From Streptococcus mitis (GTDB taxonomy: Bacteria; Bacillota; Bacilli; Lactobacillales; Streptococcaceae): DNA of 64,000 bases. Position 1 is the first letter of the stretch; every line of letters starts with the position of its first letter. The DNA lies in NCBI GenBank assembly GCA_001560895.1, contig CP014326.1:1872001-1936000 (forward strand). The letters run 5' to 3'. This document shows positions 8,682-17,914 of this stretch, in pieces. Both the position numbers and the translations under genes were made by a program. Under the pieces are notes generated by a model. It made no database searches. It saw nothing but the letters and a program-made list of their open reading frames with translations, and was not told where the DNA came from.

Positions 8682-9728
8682 TTATTTAAACTGTTCTGAG
8701 AAGCGGACATCTCCTTGGTAGAATCCACGGATATCGTTGATTCCGTAACGGAGCATAGCTACACGCTCTTGTCCAAGACCAAAGGCAAATCCAGAGTAAA
8801 CAGTCGCATCGATACCACTCATCTCAAGGACACGTGGGTGAACCATACCGGCACCCATAATCTCGATCCAACCAGTTTTCTTACATACGTTACAGCCATC
8901 TCCACCACACTTGAAGCAAGAAACATCCACCTCAACAGATGGCTCTGTGAATGGGAAATAAGATGGACGCAAACGAATTTGACGCTCTTCGCCGAACATC
9001 TTTTGCACAATCAATTGAAGGGTTCCTTGAAGATCTGCCATAGAGATATTTTTCCCTACAACCAAACCTTCGATTTGGTGGAATTGGTGACTGTGGGTTG
9101 CATCGTCCGTATCACGACGGAACACACGCCCTGGTGAGATCATTTTCAAAGGACCTTTAGAAAAATCATGAGCATCCATAGCACGCGCCTGAACTGGAGA
9201 CGTGTGGGTACGAAGCAAGATTTCTTCTGTGATGTAGAAAGTGTCCTGCATATCACGGGCTGGGTGATCTTTTGGAAGATTCATACGCTCAAAGTTGTAG
9301 TAGTCTTGCTCCACTTCAAAACCATCCACGACTTGGTAACCCATCCCAATGAAAATATCTTCGATTTCCTCACTGGTTTGTGTGAGGACATGACGGTGAC
9401 CAGTCGCAACTGGACGACCTGGAAGCGTCACATCGATGCTCTCGCTAGCCAGTTGAGCTGCAACTTTCTTTTCTTCCAAAAGCTTAGCTGTTTCTTCAAA
9501 GGCTGCGGTCAATACATCACGAGCTTCATTGACGTGTTTCCCGATGATTGGACGCATCTCAGCAGAGACATCTTTCATCCCTTTGAGAATTTCAGTAAGC
9601 GAACCCTTTTTACCAAGGACAGAGACACGCAATTCTTGCATCTCTTTTTCATTTTCAGCAGTAATCTGCTTCAAGCTAGCCAGCGTTTCTTCACGAAGCG
9701 CTTTTAATTGTTCTTCAATAGTTGACAT
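8682..9728 (-). CDS. pheS: Phenylalanyl-tRNA synthetase alpha subunit
   Basis: This 348-residue catalytic subunit has the N-terminal coiled coil (about residues 5-85) and a class II core: motif 2 around [20 protein letters not shown] and motif 3 around [17 protein letters not shown]. The frame is open 27 codons upstream of the chosen ATG, but that stretch is part of the T-box. The ATG at 9728 has a GGAGG ribosome site 5 bases before it and gives the usual length. Confidence 0.97.
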   Translation of the reverse strand: MSTIEEQLKALREETLASLKQITAENEKEMQELRVSVLGKKGSLTEILKGMKDVSAEMRPIIGKHVNEARDVLTAAFEETAKLLEEKKVAAQLASESIDVTLPGRPVATGHRHVLTQTSEEIEDIFIGMGYQVVDGFEVEQDYYNFERMNLPKDHPARDMQDTFYITEEILLRTHTSPVQARAMDAHDFSKGPLKMISPGRVFRRDTDDATHSHQFHQIEGLVVGKNISMADLQGTLQLIVQKMFGEERQIRLRPSYFPFTEPSVEVDVSCFKCGGDGCNVCKKTGWIEIMGAGMVHPRVLEMSGIDATVYSGFAFGLGQERVAMLRYGINDIRGFYQGDVRFSEQFK

Positions 9729-9771
9729 AATTCCTCCATCAGTCGCTCGTAGATAAAAAGAAAACCACATG

Positions 9772-9955
9772 CCAAAAACTCCACTCGGAGCGTTGACACG
9801 CGGTACCATCCGTTTTTATCTGACAAGTCAGACCTTCATTTCTAAATCCATGCGCAAGTGAATTCACCCAGCTTTCATATAGAGAGCTTGCAGTCACGGC
9901 TCTCCTCCCTGATATACTTCCCTTGAGTTACTAGTCTTGCAGATTTCTATTCAAT
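9772..9955 (-). promoter_or_regulatory. T-box leader of pheST
   Basis: The conserved T-box TGGTACCGCG lies on the minus strand at 9799-9808. A CTCC-GAGT-GGAG terminator stem with a T-run follows at 9774-9790, and an AG-rich stem I start (AGTAACTCAAGGGAAG) lies near 9950. A TTC triplet in the specifier region (about 9862, within GAATTCAC) fits phenylalanine. Uncharged tRNA-Phe should favour the antiterminator and switch on pheS-pheT. Confidence 0.95.
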
Positions 9956-9963
9956 TACTACAT

Positions 9964-9992
9964 AGTTTATCAGATTTTTAGTTAAAAAACAA
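9964..9992 (-). promoter_or_regulatory. Putative promoter of the pheST T-box transcript
   Basis: The -35 TTGTTT (9987-9992) and a weak -10 TAAACT (9964-9969) have a 17-base spacer, just upstream of the T-box. Confidence 0.4.
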
Positions 9993-10039
9993 GTTAGATT
10001 AGACTAATTTCAGTATAAAAAGGAACAAGACACAATGCA

Positions 10040-10459
10040 CTACCTATTTGTAGGGCCTATTTCATCTGCTTTCCTTTTCAACAAAAGAGTTACTGCTTGA
10101 TTAAAACCATCACACCAGTTATACCATTTTGCTTCATACTCATCTTGAGCTAAGATATGATTTTTTAAATCTAGAACAGAGTAAATTTTTCTTTCTTCGC
10201 AGGCTTGCACATAGAGATGATATAGTTCATCACCACCATCTCTATCCCACTCAGCAGAAATCGTATCCCGACCTGCCAATAAAGCCTGATAAGCCCTGTG
10301 ATGCCCATCTGTAATCAACAAGCAATCTCCGAACGCAAGAATACTGATTGGATCGACTTGGATTTTTTCTGCCGACTGGTAAAGCATCTGAATATCTTGC
10401 AACTTCTTTTCTGATAAGTATAGTTGAGTCGGATGAAGATCTGCTATATTGACTTTCAT
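10040..10459 (-). CDS. ParB/sulfiredoxin-fold hypothetical protein
   Basis: This 139-residue protein of unknown role carries a ParB-like N-terminal motif, ILAFGDCLLITDGHHRAYQALLAG (about residues 40-63), in which DGHHR resembles the ParB/Srx nucleotide-binding box. The rest is acidic and helical. It lies 27 bases after a PAP2 gene with a good GAGGAG ribosome site, so it is probably the last gene of the ribU-PAP2 operon under the FMN riboswitch. I cannot assign a function. Confidence 0.7.
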   Translation of the reverse strand: MKVNIADLHPTQLYLSEKKLQDIQMLYQSAEKIQVDPISILAFGDCLLITDGHHRAYQALLAGRDTISAEWDRDGGDELYHLYVQACEERKIYSVLDLKNHILAQDEYEAKWYNWCDGFNQAVTLLLKRKADEIGPTNR

Positions 10460-10486
10460 TTCTTTCTCCTCAAGGGAATTTGATAC

Positions 10487-11137
10487 TCACTTCTGCTTGC
10501 CTTTAAATCGCCATTGGAAGCGGAGCTTGTCATAGAAGGGAAACTCGATAAACAGGACTCCCAAACCCACACAGAGACTGGCAAGGACGTCTGATGGATA
10601 GTGAACTCCTAGATAGACCCTTGATACCAGCACACTGACTAGGTAGAGAGCAAGGACGATTTGCACGATTTTTCTCCAGACTGGATTTTTAATCCGTTGA
10701 CTGAGAATGACAATCAGAGAGCCAATCATCAAGGTTACAGCCAGAGAATGCCCACTTGGGAAGGAAAATCCTTTCTCCTCAACCAAGTGTAAAATAGCTG
10801 GTCGTGAGCGCTGGTAGATATTTTTAAAGGTCACGATTGAAAGACCTGCTAAAGCCAAATTCGCCAGCATAAGTAGGCTTTCAATCTTCCATCGCTTACG
10901 ATAAAAGATAAAAGCTGTAATGACAACCCAAGTGATAATCACCGGAATATCAATCAAGCGTGTGATGGCCCTAAAAAGAATAGTCAAATAATCTGGTAAG
11001 TCTCCTCGAACGGCAGTCTGAATCGGTTGGTCAAAACCGACCAGCGTTTCAGGGTAAAATTTGACAATATAGCCAAGAATAACGAAAAGTAAAAGGGCAA
11101 AACTGCCCTTCATTAAAAATGTTTGTTTATCTTTCAT
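10487..11137 (-). CDS. PAP2-family membrane phosphatase
   Basis: This 216-residue membrane protein has about six helices and the three PAP2 motifs: KNIYQRSRP (residues 105-113), PSGH (127-130) and SRVYLGVHYPSD (172-183) with catalytic His130 and His179. Such enzymes remove phosphate from lipid phosphates such as undecaprenyl pyrophosphate or phosphatidylglycerol phosphate. The specific substrate is unknown. It overlaps ribU by 11 bases and is co-transcribed with it. Confidence 0.9.
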   Translation of the reverse strand: MKDKQTFLMKGSFALLLFVILGYIVKFYPETLVGFDQPIQTAVRGDLPDYLTILFRAITRLIDIPVIITWVVITAFIFYRKRWKIESLLMLANLALAGLSIVTFKNIYQRSRPAILHLVEEKGFSFPSGHSLAVTLMIGSLIVILSQRIKNPVWRKIVQIVLALYLVSVLVSRVYLGVHYPSDVLASLCVGLGVLFIEFPFYDKLRFQWRFKGKQK

Positions 11138-11690
11138 AATGTTTTAAGGTTGGTTTCAAGAGAACATACAACAACCAGAATGAAACGGAAAAGATTACAC
11201 CCTCAATCAAGTTAAAAGGCAATACCATAGTCATTAGGTAGTTGGACAGTCCCAAAATTTTTCCAATATCAAAGTTAGCAAACTTAGCGTACAAAGGAAC
11301 AGCGTAAACATAGTTGAGAACCAACATAGCTACGGTCAAACCAATAGTTCCAGCTAGAGAGCCTAGTAGGAAACGAAGGGTTGTCCGTTCCTTTTTCCAA
11401 ATCAAAGCAAATACGATGACAAAAACTCCCAAAGCCACGATATTCATCGGCAAACCAATGTAAGTATTCACTCCCTGACTGTTAAGAAGCAGTTTCAAGA
11501 GTGAGCGAAGCAAGAGAACTCCTAAAGCAGCAGGCAAATCCATGACCACCAAACCCACAAGGACTGGCAAGATACTAAATTCGATCTTGAGGAAGGATGC
11601 CGCTGGCAAGAGCGGAAAGTCAAAGTACATCAGCACAAATGAGATGGCTGATAGAATTGCAATGGTCGAAAGTCGACGTGTGTTTGTCAT
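11127..11690 (-). CDS. ribU: ECF transporter S component for riboflavin
   Basis: This 187-residue six-helix membrane protein binds riboflavin and works with a shared ECF energizing module encoded elsewhere. The family pattern is clear: ILSAISFVLMYFDFPLLP, LKIEFSILPVLV and the glycine-rich SLAGTIGLTVAMLVLNY. The upstream FMN riboswitch confirms the substrate class. An ATG 15 bases further upstream lies within the ribosome site GGAGG, so the start at 11690 is preferred. Confidence 0.94.
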   Translation of the reverse strand: MTNTRRLSTIAILSAISFVLMYFDFPLLPAASFLKIEFSILPVLVGLVVMDLPAALGVLLLRSLLKLLLNSQGVNTYIGLPMNIVALGVFVIVFALIWKKERTTLRFLLGSLAGTIGLTVAMLVLNYVYAVPLYAKFANFDIGKILGLSNYLMTMVLPFNLIEGVIFSVSFWLLYVLLKPTLKHYER

Positions 11691-11850
11691 AACAGGTTCC
11701 TCCAATTTTCTATAAAATCAGAAGAAGTTGGAAAGGATTCCTCTATCTATTCTCACTTTTTATATCCCAAAAGTTCCCTCTCACTCTATTAAAGCAAGCG
11801 GTTACAATCCGGCTATAAATCTATCAGAACAGACAAAGCCATTCTTTCGT

Positions 11851-11979
11851 CTTCTCCCATCCAGACTATACTGTCGGTTGTGGAATCTCACCACATCAGC
11901 TTGCGCTCGCGGACTTATTTGGCTAAAATAGCTAGTCAAATTTACCGCCGGTCGGGAATTTCACCCTGCCCTGAAGACT
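11851..11979 (-). promoter_or_regulatory. FMN riboswitch
   Basis: The minus strand carries the RFN core elements in order: CTTCAGGGCAGGGTGAAATT, CCCGACCGGCGGT, AGTCCGCGAGC, GATGTGGTGAGATTCCAC and CCGACAGTATAGTCTGGATG. It lies about 160 bases before ribU and should lower ribU expression when FMN is high. Confidence 0.97.
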
Positions 11980-11984
11980 CTTTT

Positions 11985-12013
11985 ATCATAACAAAAAACG
12001 CTTGCAAGCGCAA
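11985..12013 (-). promoter_or_regulatory. Putative ribU promoter, overlapping the trmL terminator
   Basis: The -10 TATGAT (11985-11990) lies 17 bases from TTGCGC (12008-12013). The -35 sits inside the trmL terminator hairpin. The riboswitch begins about 6 bases after the -10. Confidence 0.5.
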
Positions 12014-12016
12014 GCA
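11992..12016 (-). terminator. Terminator of trmL
   Basis: On the minus strand GCTTGC-GCTT-GCAAGC is followed by GTTTTTTG, 20 bases after the trmL stop. Confidence 0.8.
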
Positions 12017-12035
12017 TTTTGTTCATTTTCATTAT

Positions 12036-12539
12036 TTATTTCAATTTATCCACTTCATAGGTATGAACAAGCTCAAGACCTGCAAAGTTCTGCTGGCGAA
12101 GGGCTTCGTAAACAATCATGCATACTGTATTAGAGACATTGAGGCTACGGACGTGTTCATCATTCATAGGAATACGGAGAGCTTTCTCAGGATATTCCCG
12201 CATAAAATCCTCAGGTAAGCCCTTGTCTTCACGCCCAAAGAGGAAATAATGCTCCTCATCAGTCGATAAATCCACCTCAGAATACACCTTCTCAGCGAAT
12301 TTTGAAATCAGATAGAGTTTTCCCTTCATCTGAGACAGGAAATCCTCTAAACTCTCGTAAAAATAAATCTCTAGCTTATCCCAATAATCCAAACCAGCCC
12401 GCTTCATCTTGCGGTCATCAATAGGAAAGCCCATAGGTTTGATGATGTGGAGGGGAGAATTGGTCGCAGCGCAAGTACGCGCGATATTGCCTGTATTTTG
12501 TGGAATTTGAGGTTCAAATAATACAATGTGATTTGTCAT
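12036..12539 (-). CDS. trmL: tRNA (cytidine/uridine-34 2'-O) methyltransferase, SPOUT family
   Basis: This 167-residue SpoU-type methyltransferase is formerly known as CspR or YibK. The family motifs are present: [18 protein letters not shown] at the N-terminus, [10 protein letters not shown] in the middle and [27 protein letters not shown] at the C-terminal trefoil knot that binds S-adenosylmethionine. It modifies the wobble base of some tRNA-Leu. An alternative start 13 codons upstream lacks a ribosome site, while the ATG at 12539 has AAAGGAAG. A structured leader with a terminator lies directly upstream. Confidence 0.93.
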   Translation of the reverse strand: MTNHIVLFEPQIPQNTGNIARTCAATNSPLHIIKPMGFPIDDRKMKRAGLDYWDKLEIYFYESLEDFLSQMKGKLYLISKFAEKVYSEVDLSTDEEHYFLFGREDKGLPEDFMREYPEKALRIPMNDEHVRSLNVSNTVCMIVYEALRQQNFAGLELVHTYEVDKLK

Positions 12540-12664
12540 GACTTGCTTCCTTTCACCATTGCAAAAAAATAGCCACACTGCCCGGAGTCAAGCTCAGCAA
12601 ACAGCGTGGTTAAGGCATCGTTAACTTACCTCACAACAGGTTTGAAGTAAATCAGCGAAACTAC
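12540..12664 (-). promoter_or_regulatory. trmL leader with internal terminator, resembling the 23S-methyl RNA motif
   Basis: The predicted transcript starts near 12664 and runs 125 bases to trmL. Within it CCACGCTG pairs with CAGTGTGG (12573-12609) and a run of seven T follows (12563-12569), so it contains a complete intrinsic terminator just before the gene. The Rfam 23S-methyl motif of Lactobacillales lies upstream of genes annotated as rRNA methylases and has such a terminator stem. I assign it from position and shape. Confidence 0.6.
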
Positions 12665-12670
12665 TTTCTT

Positions 12671-12698
12671 AGTATAACACTTTCAGAATCATTGTCAA
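12671..12698 (-). promoter_or_regulatory. Promoter of trmL leader
   Basis: A consensus -35 TTGACA (12693-12698) and -10 TATACT (12671-12676) are separated by 16 bases. Confidence 0.75.
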
Positions 12699-12822
12699 TA
12701 GAAACGACTTGATTTTTTCAATTTTTTCAAGCTATTTCCAAGGGTTTCTAGGAGAAAATTCTTAAATATCTGCAAAAATTGCTTACTCTTTTATACCTAT
12801 CTGTGGACTGGGAATGATGATA

Positions 12823-13335
12823 TTATGACCTCGTTATCTCAAATACTGCTGTATGAACCCACTCATTATGAATTTGTAAGTCATTTTCTATAACCCTACT
12901 AAAGGTGAAGCCATTTTTTAAAAGCACTCTCTGAGAAGCTAGATTACCTATTGCCGTTCCTGCAATGATTCTATTGAAACCATAAGTCGTGAAGGCTTTT
13001 TCTAAAACGAGTTTAACCGCTTCGCTTGCATATCCTAAATTGCTAACATTTTCCCCAATCCTATACCCAAGCTCTGCTGTTTTTCTATCCTTCCCTAAAA
13101 CACTTAAATTGATTCTTCCAACCATAACGCCTTGTGCATCTCTAATAAGATGCATGTAGACATCATGATTCTCTTGTTCCCTTAACAATTCCCTCGTAAT
13201 TTCTTTAAAAGCTTCTAACTCAAAATAGTTAGCTGGTCTAGGAGGTAAATTCCGCTCAAAATACTCTCGATTTTCTTTTTCAAAAGAATAGACGTCTAAA
13301 CTATTTTCTTCAGATAACAGCTCTAAACTGATCAT
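12823..13335 (-). CDS. GNAT acetyltransferase, RimJ/RimL type
   Basis: This 170-residue enzyme belongs to the RimJ/RimL-like N-acetyltransferases that modify protein N-termini or small amines with acetyl-CoA. The acetyl-CoA-binding region is around ELGYRIGENVSNLGYASEAVKLVLEKAF, followed by the conserved ASQRVLLKNGF. The start at 13335 is chosen because GGGAGAGG lies 7 bases before it; an earlier in-frame ATG at 13368 has no such site. The 283 bases upstream are AT-rich with no clear gene. Substrate unknown. Confidence 0.85.
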   Translation of the reverse strand: MISLELLSEENSLDVYSFEKENREYFERNLPPRPANYFELEAFKEITRELLREQENHDVYMHLIRDAQGVMVGRINLSVLGKDRKTAELGYRIGENVSNLGYASEAVKLVLEKAFTTYGFNRIIAGTAIGNLASQRVLLKNGFTFSRVIENDLQIHNEWVHTAVFEITRS

Positions 13336-13651
13336 TACAAATCCTCTCCCATCATTATCTACATTCAAATTTTCTCATGTTTATACAAAGTGAAATTAAC
13401 ACGATTTAAATTAAGTACTTTTACTATTTTATATCGTCTCTACATTATGACACTGAACTTAGTTGAAAATGATTATATTTGAATAACTTTGATTTTGTAG
13501 TGTAAATTCTACTATCAAAGTAGATAAACTAATTCATATTTTATCAAAAAGTTTCAAGCATACAATTATTAACTTTATTTCTCATAACATCTATCAATAA
13601 AAAGTTATAGAATAATTTCTCTTTACTTATCTAATGAAAACTTTGACAATA

Positions 13652-14482
13652 CTATTTCCAAGGGTTGTAAAATCGTCCCTGATTCTGCAAGATAAGTAGT
13701 AAACTAGCTACTAAAAATAAGGTTGCCAAAAGCAAAGTAAGATAATCTCCTTTTTTCAAGGCCTGGTAACTATACCAAGTCCGCTTTTTATCTTTTCCAA
13801 AACGGCGAAGCTCCATAGCGGTCGCGATAGTATCAATGCGTTCTAGAGAGCTAAAAATCAAAGGAGTAATAATGCGCAGATTGCCTTTGATTCGTTGCAT
13901 GAGAGAAGCTTTCTTGGATAATTCCATCCCACGCGCTTCCTGTGACATCTTGATGGTAAAGAATTCTTCCTGCAAATCTGGAATATAGCGCAAGGTCAGG
14001 CTAACTGAATATGCAATCTTGTAAGGCACACCAATTTGATTTAAACTGGAAGCAAACTGACTAGGATGAGTTGTCATCAAAAAGATAATAGCCAGAGGAA
14101 TGGTGCAAAGGTACTTAATGGCCAGATTTAGCAGGTAAAAGAGCTCTTGACTGGTCAGAGTGTAGGCTCCGATTCCCTGCCAAATCACACTTCTCTCTCC
14201 GTAAAGTCCAACCCCATATTCAGGAGAAAAGAGATAGACCATCAAGATGTTTAAAACGGCAAATACCGTCGCAAAAACGGCTACAAAGGAAACATCTTTA
14301 AAGCGAATTTCTGACAAATAGAGGAGAAAGACCGAAAAAATAGCAATCAGAACAAGCAGTCTGGTATCATAGCTAATCATGGCAGCCAATGACACGAGAA
14401 TGAAAAAGAGAAGTTTCCCAGCTCCTGACAAGCGATGAATCACAGTATCTCTATGCTGGTAACCAATTAATTTTGCTTGCAT
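13652..14482 (-). CDS. ECF transporter T component (EcfT/CbiQ family)
   Basis: This 276-residue membrane scaffold has about five helices and two coupling motifs in its cytoplasmic loop, SQEARGMEL and TAMELRRFG, that dock onto the ATPase. It overlaps the double ATPase gene by 16 bases. Together with the S component at 16318-16863 it forms a vitamin-type importer. Unlike the shared module, this set is dedicated because the ATPase is a fused double-domain protein. Confidence 0.9.
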   Translation of the reverse strand: MQAKLIGYQHRDTVIHRLSGAGKLLFFILVSLAAMISYDTRLLVLIAIFSVFLLYLSEIRFKDVSFVAVFATVFAVLNILMVYLFSPEYGVGLYGERSVIWQGIGAYTLTSQELFYLLNLAIKYLCTIPLAIIFLMTTHPSQFASSLNQIGVPYKIAYSVSLTLRYIPDLQEEFFTIKMSQEARGMELSKKASLMQRIKGNLRIITPLIFSSLERIDTIATAMELRRFGKDKKRTWYSYQALKKGDYLTLLLATLFLVASLLLILQNQGRFYNPWK

Positions 14483-16149
14483 CCTTCTCTCCTTTCTTTG
14501 TAAAATGCCGTCAAAGCAAGTGGATCCACGTCGAGTTTCTTAGCCAAGTTGAAGATAGAAGTTTCTTTTAGATTGGCTTTTACTAATAACTCAGGATTGC
14601 TCAACAGACTAGCTGGATCAGTATCAGCAATCAATTCCCCGTCCACCATAACAAGAGCCCGATCTGAATAATCCAGCATCAATTGCATATCATGAGTAAT
14701 CATGACAATCGTATGCCCTTTTTGATGCAGCTCTTCGAGAAATTCCATAATCTCAGTATAGTTCTTCTGGTCTTGACCAGCTGTCGGTTCATCTAGGAGG
14801 ATAATTTCAGCTCCTAAAACCAAAATCGAAGCAATGGTGACACGTTTTTTCTGTCCAAATGATAGGGCAGAAATGGGCCAATTACGAAATTCATAAAGTC
14901 CACAGATTTTCAAGGTTTCATAGACTCTCGTTTCAATTTCCTGCTCGTCCACACCTCGCAAACGTAGTCCCAGAGCCACCTCATCAAAAATCATATTGGT
15001 TGAAATCATTTGATTGGGATTTTGCAGCACATAGCCTACTCGTTCTGCCCGCTCTGCAACAGAATCTCCTTTGATATCCTGTCCTTCCCAAAGATAGCGG
15101 CCCTCCGTCTGAATAAAGCTACTTAAGGCCTTGGCTAGAGTTGATTTCCCAGCTCCATTTTTTCCAACAATGGCAATATTTTCGCCCTTTTTAATATCCA
15201 GATAAATGGATTTTAAAATCAGTCTATCATCATAAGAAAAAGACACATCCTCTAATCTAAAGAGTGACTGCAATTCTTGGGTTTCTTCTGCCAGCTCCGT
15301 CTGTAACTGAATCTGGCCTTTTGAGATAGACAAGTTATCCAGATTTGCTAATTGTTCTTCCTTGACTAAATCCACACCCAATTGACGGAGAGTAGTTAGA
15401 TAAAGGGGTTCTCGAATTCCATTTTGAGTCAACAGATCAGTCGCCAGTAGCTGGTTAGGGCTCCCATTAAAGAGGATGCGACCATCATTTATCAAGACAA
15501 TTCGATCCACAGGGCGATGCAGAACATCCTCCAAACGGTGCTCAATAATAAGGGTCGTCGTCCCCTCCTCCTTATGAATATGGTCAATCAATTCGATAAT
15601 ATCCTGACCTGACTTGGGATCTAGATTGGCGAGTGGCTCATCAAACAAAAGGATCGGACTCTCATCAATCAAGACACCAGCTAGACTAACTCGCTGCTTT
15701 TGTCCACCAGACAAATCCTGAGGACGATGATTCAGCAAAGAAAGAAGGTCCAGCTTTTCAGCCCATTTATGAACACGACTTTTCATCTCTTCTAAAGCTG
15801 TCACATCATTTTCCAGAGCAAAAGCCAAATCCTCTGCTACGGATAAACCGATAAACTGCCCATCTGTATCCTGCAAAACTGTGCTGACCAGATGAGATTT
15901 ATCATAGATGCTCATATCAAAGGCTACTTGCCCCTTGATCAAAAATTCTCCAGACTTCTGCCCCTTGTAAATATTGGGAATAATCCCATTCAAACACTGA
16001 CCCAAGGTAGACTTACCTGACCCAGATGGACCAACAATTAAGACTTTCTCTCCCTTGTAAATGGTCAAATTCACCCCTTGCAAGGTCGGTTCTTGTTGCG
16101 TTTCATACTGGAAAGAGAAATCCTTCCACTCAATTATAGCTTCTTTCAT
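14467..16149 (-). CDS. ECF transporter ATPase with two fused ABC domains
   Basis: This 560-residue protein holds two complete ABC cassettes. The first has Walker [10 protein letters not shown] at residues 40-48, signature LSGGQKQRV and Walker [14 protein letters not shown]. The second has Walker [10 protein letters not shown] in the second half, signature LSFGQKKRV and Walker [13 protein letters not shown]. It replaces the usual EcfA-EcfA' pair and energizes the adjacent EcfT. This YkoD-like form is typical of importers for pyrimidine/thiamine precursors, but the substrate here is not proven. Confidence 0.93.
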   Translation of the reverse strand: MKEAIIEWKDFSFQYETQQEPTLQGVNLTIYKGEKVLIVGPSGSGKSTLGQCLNGIIPNIYKGQKSGEFLIKGQVAFDMSIYDKSHLVSTVLQDTDGQFIGLSVAEDLAFALENDVTALEEMKSRVHKWAEKLDLLSLLNHRPQDLSGGQKQRVSLAGVLIDESPILLFDEPLANLDPKSGQDIIELIDHIHKEEGTTTLIIEHRLEDVLHRPVDRIVLINDGRILFNGSPNQLLATDLLTQNGIREPLYLTTLRQLGVDLVKEEQLANLDNLSISKGQIQLQTELAEETQELQSLFRLEDVSFSYDDRLILKSIYLDIKKGENIAIVGKNGAGKSTLAKALSSFIQTEGRYLWEGQDIKGDSVAERAERVGYVLQNPNQMISTNMIFDEVALGLRLRGVDEQEIETRVYETLKICGLYEFRNWPISALSFGQKKRVTIASILVLGAEIILLDEPTAGQDQKNYTEIMEFLEELHQKGHTIVMITHDMQLMLDYSDRALVMVDGELIADTDPASLLSNPELLVKANLKETSIFNLAKKLDVDPLALTAFYKERREGCKQN

Positions 16150-16283
16150 CTTACTCTCTTCATTCGCTTCTTAGACTTCTATTTTATCATAAATCGAACT
16201 CTTCTTGCAGTCTCTTCTCTTAAAATCTTAGCGCCAAAAAGATTCCCAGCCTAGCTAGCTTGCTTGACTAGTCTATAAGTAGT

Positions 16284-16307
16284 GAAAAAGACCGGTTGCC
16301 CAGCCTT
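16284..16307 (-). terminator. Terminator after the ECF S component gene
   Basis: On the minus strand AAGGCTGG-GCAA-CCGGTCTT forms a GNRA-capped stem followed by TTTTT. It separates the S-component transcript from the double-ATPase/EcfT transcript. Confidence 0.75.
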
Positions 16308-16317
16308 TTCCCTTATG

Positions 16318-16863
16318 TTAATCCTTTTTCAAACTTCCTGAACGAGTCTGCGTACGTGAATAAGCTATCAAAAGAAGAGTTCCTGCAATAGCAATAGTCA
16401 CAGCGTTAGCAATTCCCGCAACAATCCCTTGGGCAAATACTTTTTCTGCCGCTTCTTGATAAATCACAACATCTCCAAGTGGTGCCAAGACTCCCCAAAC
16501 AAGAGCATTTGCAACAATCTGAATGAGGTTAAAGAAGACAATATCTTTCAACCCAAAAATACCCTGTGTTACTCGAATGTATTTTCTAAAGAGACCTACA
16601 GCTAGACCAAAGAGACCGCTAGCAATAATCCAAGTCCACCAAAGACCGTAGCCAGCAAGAGAGTCCTTCACTGCATGCCCAATTAAACCAACAAGTAATC
16701 CCACTAGAGGGCCAAAAATGATAGACAAGAGGCTCTGTACCGCATACTGAAGCTGGATGCTTGTATTTGGAACAGGCGTCGGAATGCTGATCATCCCGAT
16801 GACAACAAAGAGCGCAGCTCCAACACCGATAGCAACAACTTGTTTAATTGATTGATTTTTCAT
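16318..16863 (-). CDS. ECF transporter substrate-binding component, UPF0397 family
   Basis: This 181-residue membrane protein has five to six helices and reads like the UPF0397 family ([34 protein letters not shown]...). It is the S component for the EcfT and double ATPase encoded downstream. It follows the SAM hydrolase gene by 15 bases, so the two share a transcript. Substrate unknown; the neighbour suggests a nucleoside or SAM-related compound. Confidence 0.88.
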   Translation of the reverse strand: MKNQSIKQVVAIGVGAALFVVIGMISIPTPVPNTSIQLQYAVQSLLSIIFGPLVGLLVGLIGHAVKDSLAGYGLWWTWIIASGLFGLAVGLFRKYIRVTQGIFGLKDIVFFNLIQIVANALVWGVLAPLGDVVIYQEAAEKVFAQGIVAGIANAVTIAIAGTLLLIAYSRTQTRSGSLKKD

Positions 16864-16878
16864 CTATATTCTCCTATT

Positions 16879-17727
16879 TTATGATTCTATTTTCTTTATT
16901 TCAATGGTCCAAGATGAACCGACACCTACATTATAAGCCTTGGCAAAAGAACCTTGGTTAATAGCCAGACCTAAACGATAGAGAGAATTAATGTAAAGGA
17001 TTGGTTGCCCAATTCTCACATCCGCAAATGATTTGCCATAAACAACCTGATTTTGATAGACCAGCATATCTGCATGATAGATAGTCACTTCAAAACGATC
17101 ACCGAATTCTGGTTCCAGCTTGTAAAATTCTCCTCGCGTGATAGAGGTCCAAAGCGAACCGAAACGCACATCCAGAATGTCGATTGCTCCCTTCACCAGA
17201 TGATCCTCAATGATTGTCTCTACGACTGGAAGCTCTACAATCTGGTCCACACTGAGTTCTGGCCCCACTTCCTCAAAAGTAATGTGACCACTGGCTAGTT
17301 TAGCACCAGTATAGGCATAAACATCACGACCGTGGAAGGTATAAGAATGCTCTGTATTTTGACGTCTATTGGCTACTTCAGAAATCTCACGAATAGCTAC
17401 AATGCCAACGTGTTTTTTGATAAAAGAAAGCGTCCCATTGTCTGGCGTGACAATGTATTGATTTTTTGCAGTCTTGGCAACCACGCTCTTACGTTTCGAA
17501 CCGACACCTGGATCGACAACCGATACAAAAGTCGTTCCCTCAGGCCAGTAATCCACCGTCTGAAAGAGACGATAGCTCCCCTCAAAAATATTATAAGGCG
17601 TGATATCGTGCGTCAAGTGATGGATTTTTAAGGTTGGGGACTCTTCTAAAGCCACTCCAATCATAGCCGATACCGCACCATCAACCAGACCAAAGTCTGA
17701 TTGTAATACCAGTAAATTATTATTCAT
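16879..17727 (-). CDS. S-adenosylmethionine hydrolase (hydroxide adenosyltransferase, DUF62)
   Basis: This 282-residue enzyme belongs to the family that splits S-adenosylmethionine into adenosine and methionine and is related to fluorinase and chlorinase. Hallmarks are QSDFGLVDGAVSAM at the N-terminus, DITPYNIFEGSY, VSVVDPGVG, VTPDNGTLS and TFHGRDVYA. The start at 17727 has AAGGAGAC just before it; an in-frame ATG 27 bases upstream has no ribosome site. It is the first gene of an operon with an ECF S component. Role inferred from family only. Confidence 0.88.
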   Translation of the reverse strand: MNNNLLVLQSDFGLVDGAVSAMIGVALEESPTLKIHHLTHDITPYNIFEGSYRLFQTVDYWPEGTTFVSVVDPGVGSKRKSVVAKTAKNQYIVTPDNGTLSFIKKHVGIVAIREISEVANRRQNTEHSYTFHGRDVYAYTGAKLASGHITFEEVGPELSVDQIVELPVVETIIEDHLVKGAIDILDVRFGSLWTSITRGEFYKLEPEFGDRFEVTIYHADMLVYQNQVVYGKSFADVRIGQPILYINSLYRLGLAINQGSFAKAYNVGVGSSWTIEIKKIES

Positions 17728-17749
17728 TTTGTCTCCTTGTATACCCTTT

Positions 17750-17779
17750 ATCATACCATATTTCAGAGAAAGGTGCTAA
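17750..17779 (-). promoter_or_regulatory. Putative promoter of the SAM hydrolase operon
   Basis: The -10 TATGAT (17750-17755) lies 18 bases from TTAGCA (17774-17779). Confidence 0.4.
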
Positions 17780-17914
17780 TAGCTATTTTAAATGATTGGG
17801 ATATAGTTTTACCTTATAACAAAATTCCATTAAAAGCTCTGGTTATTAGCTAGTAGGTGCATTTTTTCTTGAAAAAGGGTATGATAGTTACATCATGAAA
17901 AAGTAGGTTTTATT

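Noticed and set aside
6735..9707. Plus-strand frames opposite pheT and pheS, up to 179 codons
   Set aside because: They lie wholly inside conserved genes on the other strand and show no protein-family pattern.
9729..9809. An N-terminal extension of pheS of 27 codons
   Set aside because: It lies within the T-box antiterminator and has no ribosome site; the ATG at 9728 has a GGAGG site and gives the family length.
12540..12664. A Cia-dependent small RNA (csRNA)
   Set aside because: The TTTAAG direct repeat of the CiaR promoter is missing, and the RNA leads directly into trmL.
13369..13651. A small gene or RNA in the AT-rich space upstream of the GNAT gene
   Set aside because: Only a short TCTACT/AGTAGA hairpin is seen, with no promoter, ribosome site or open frame of interest.
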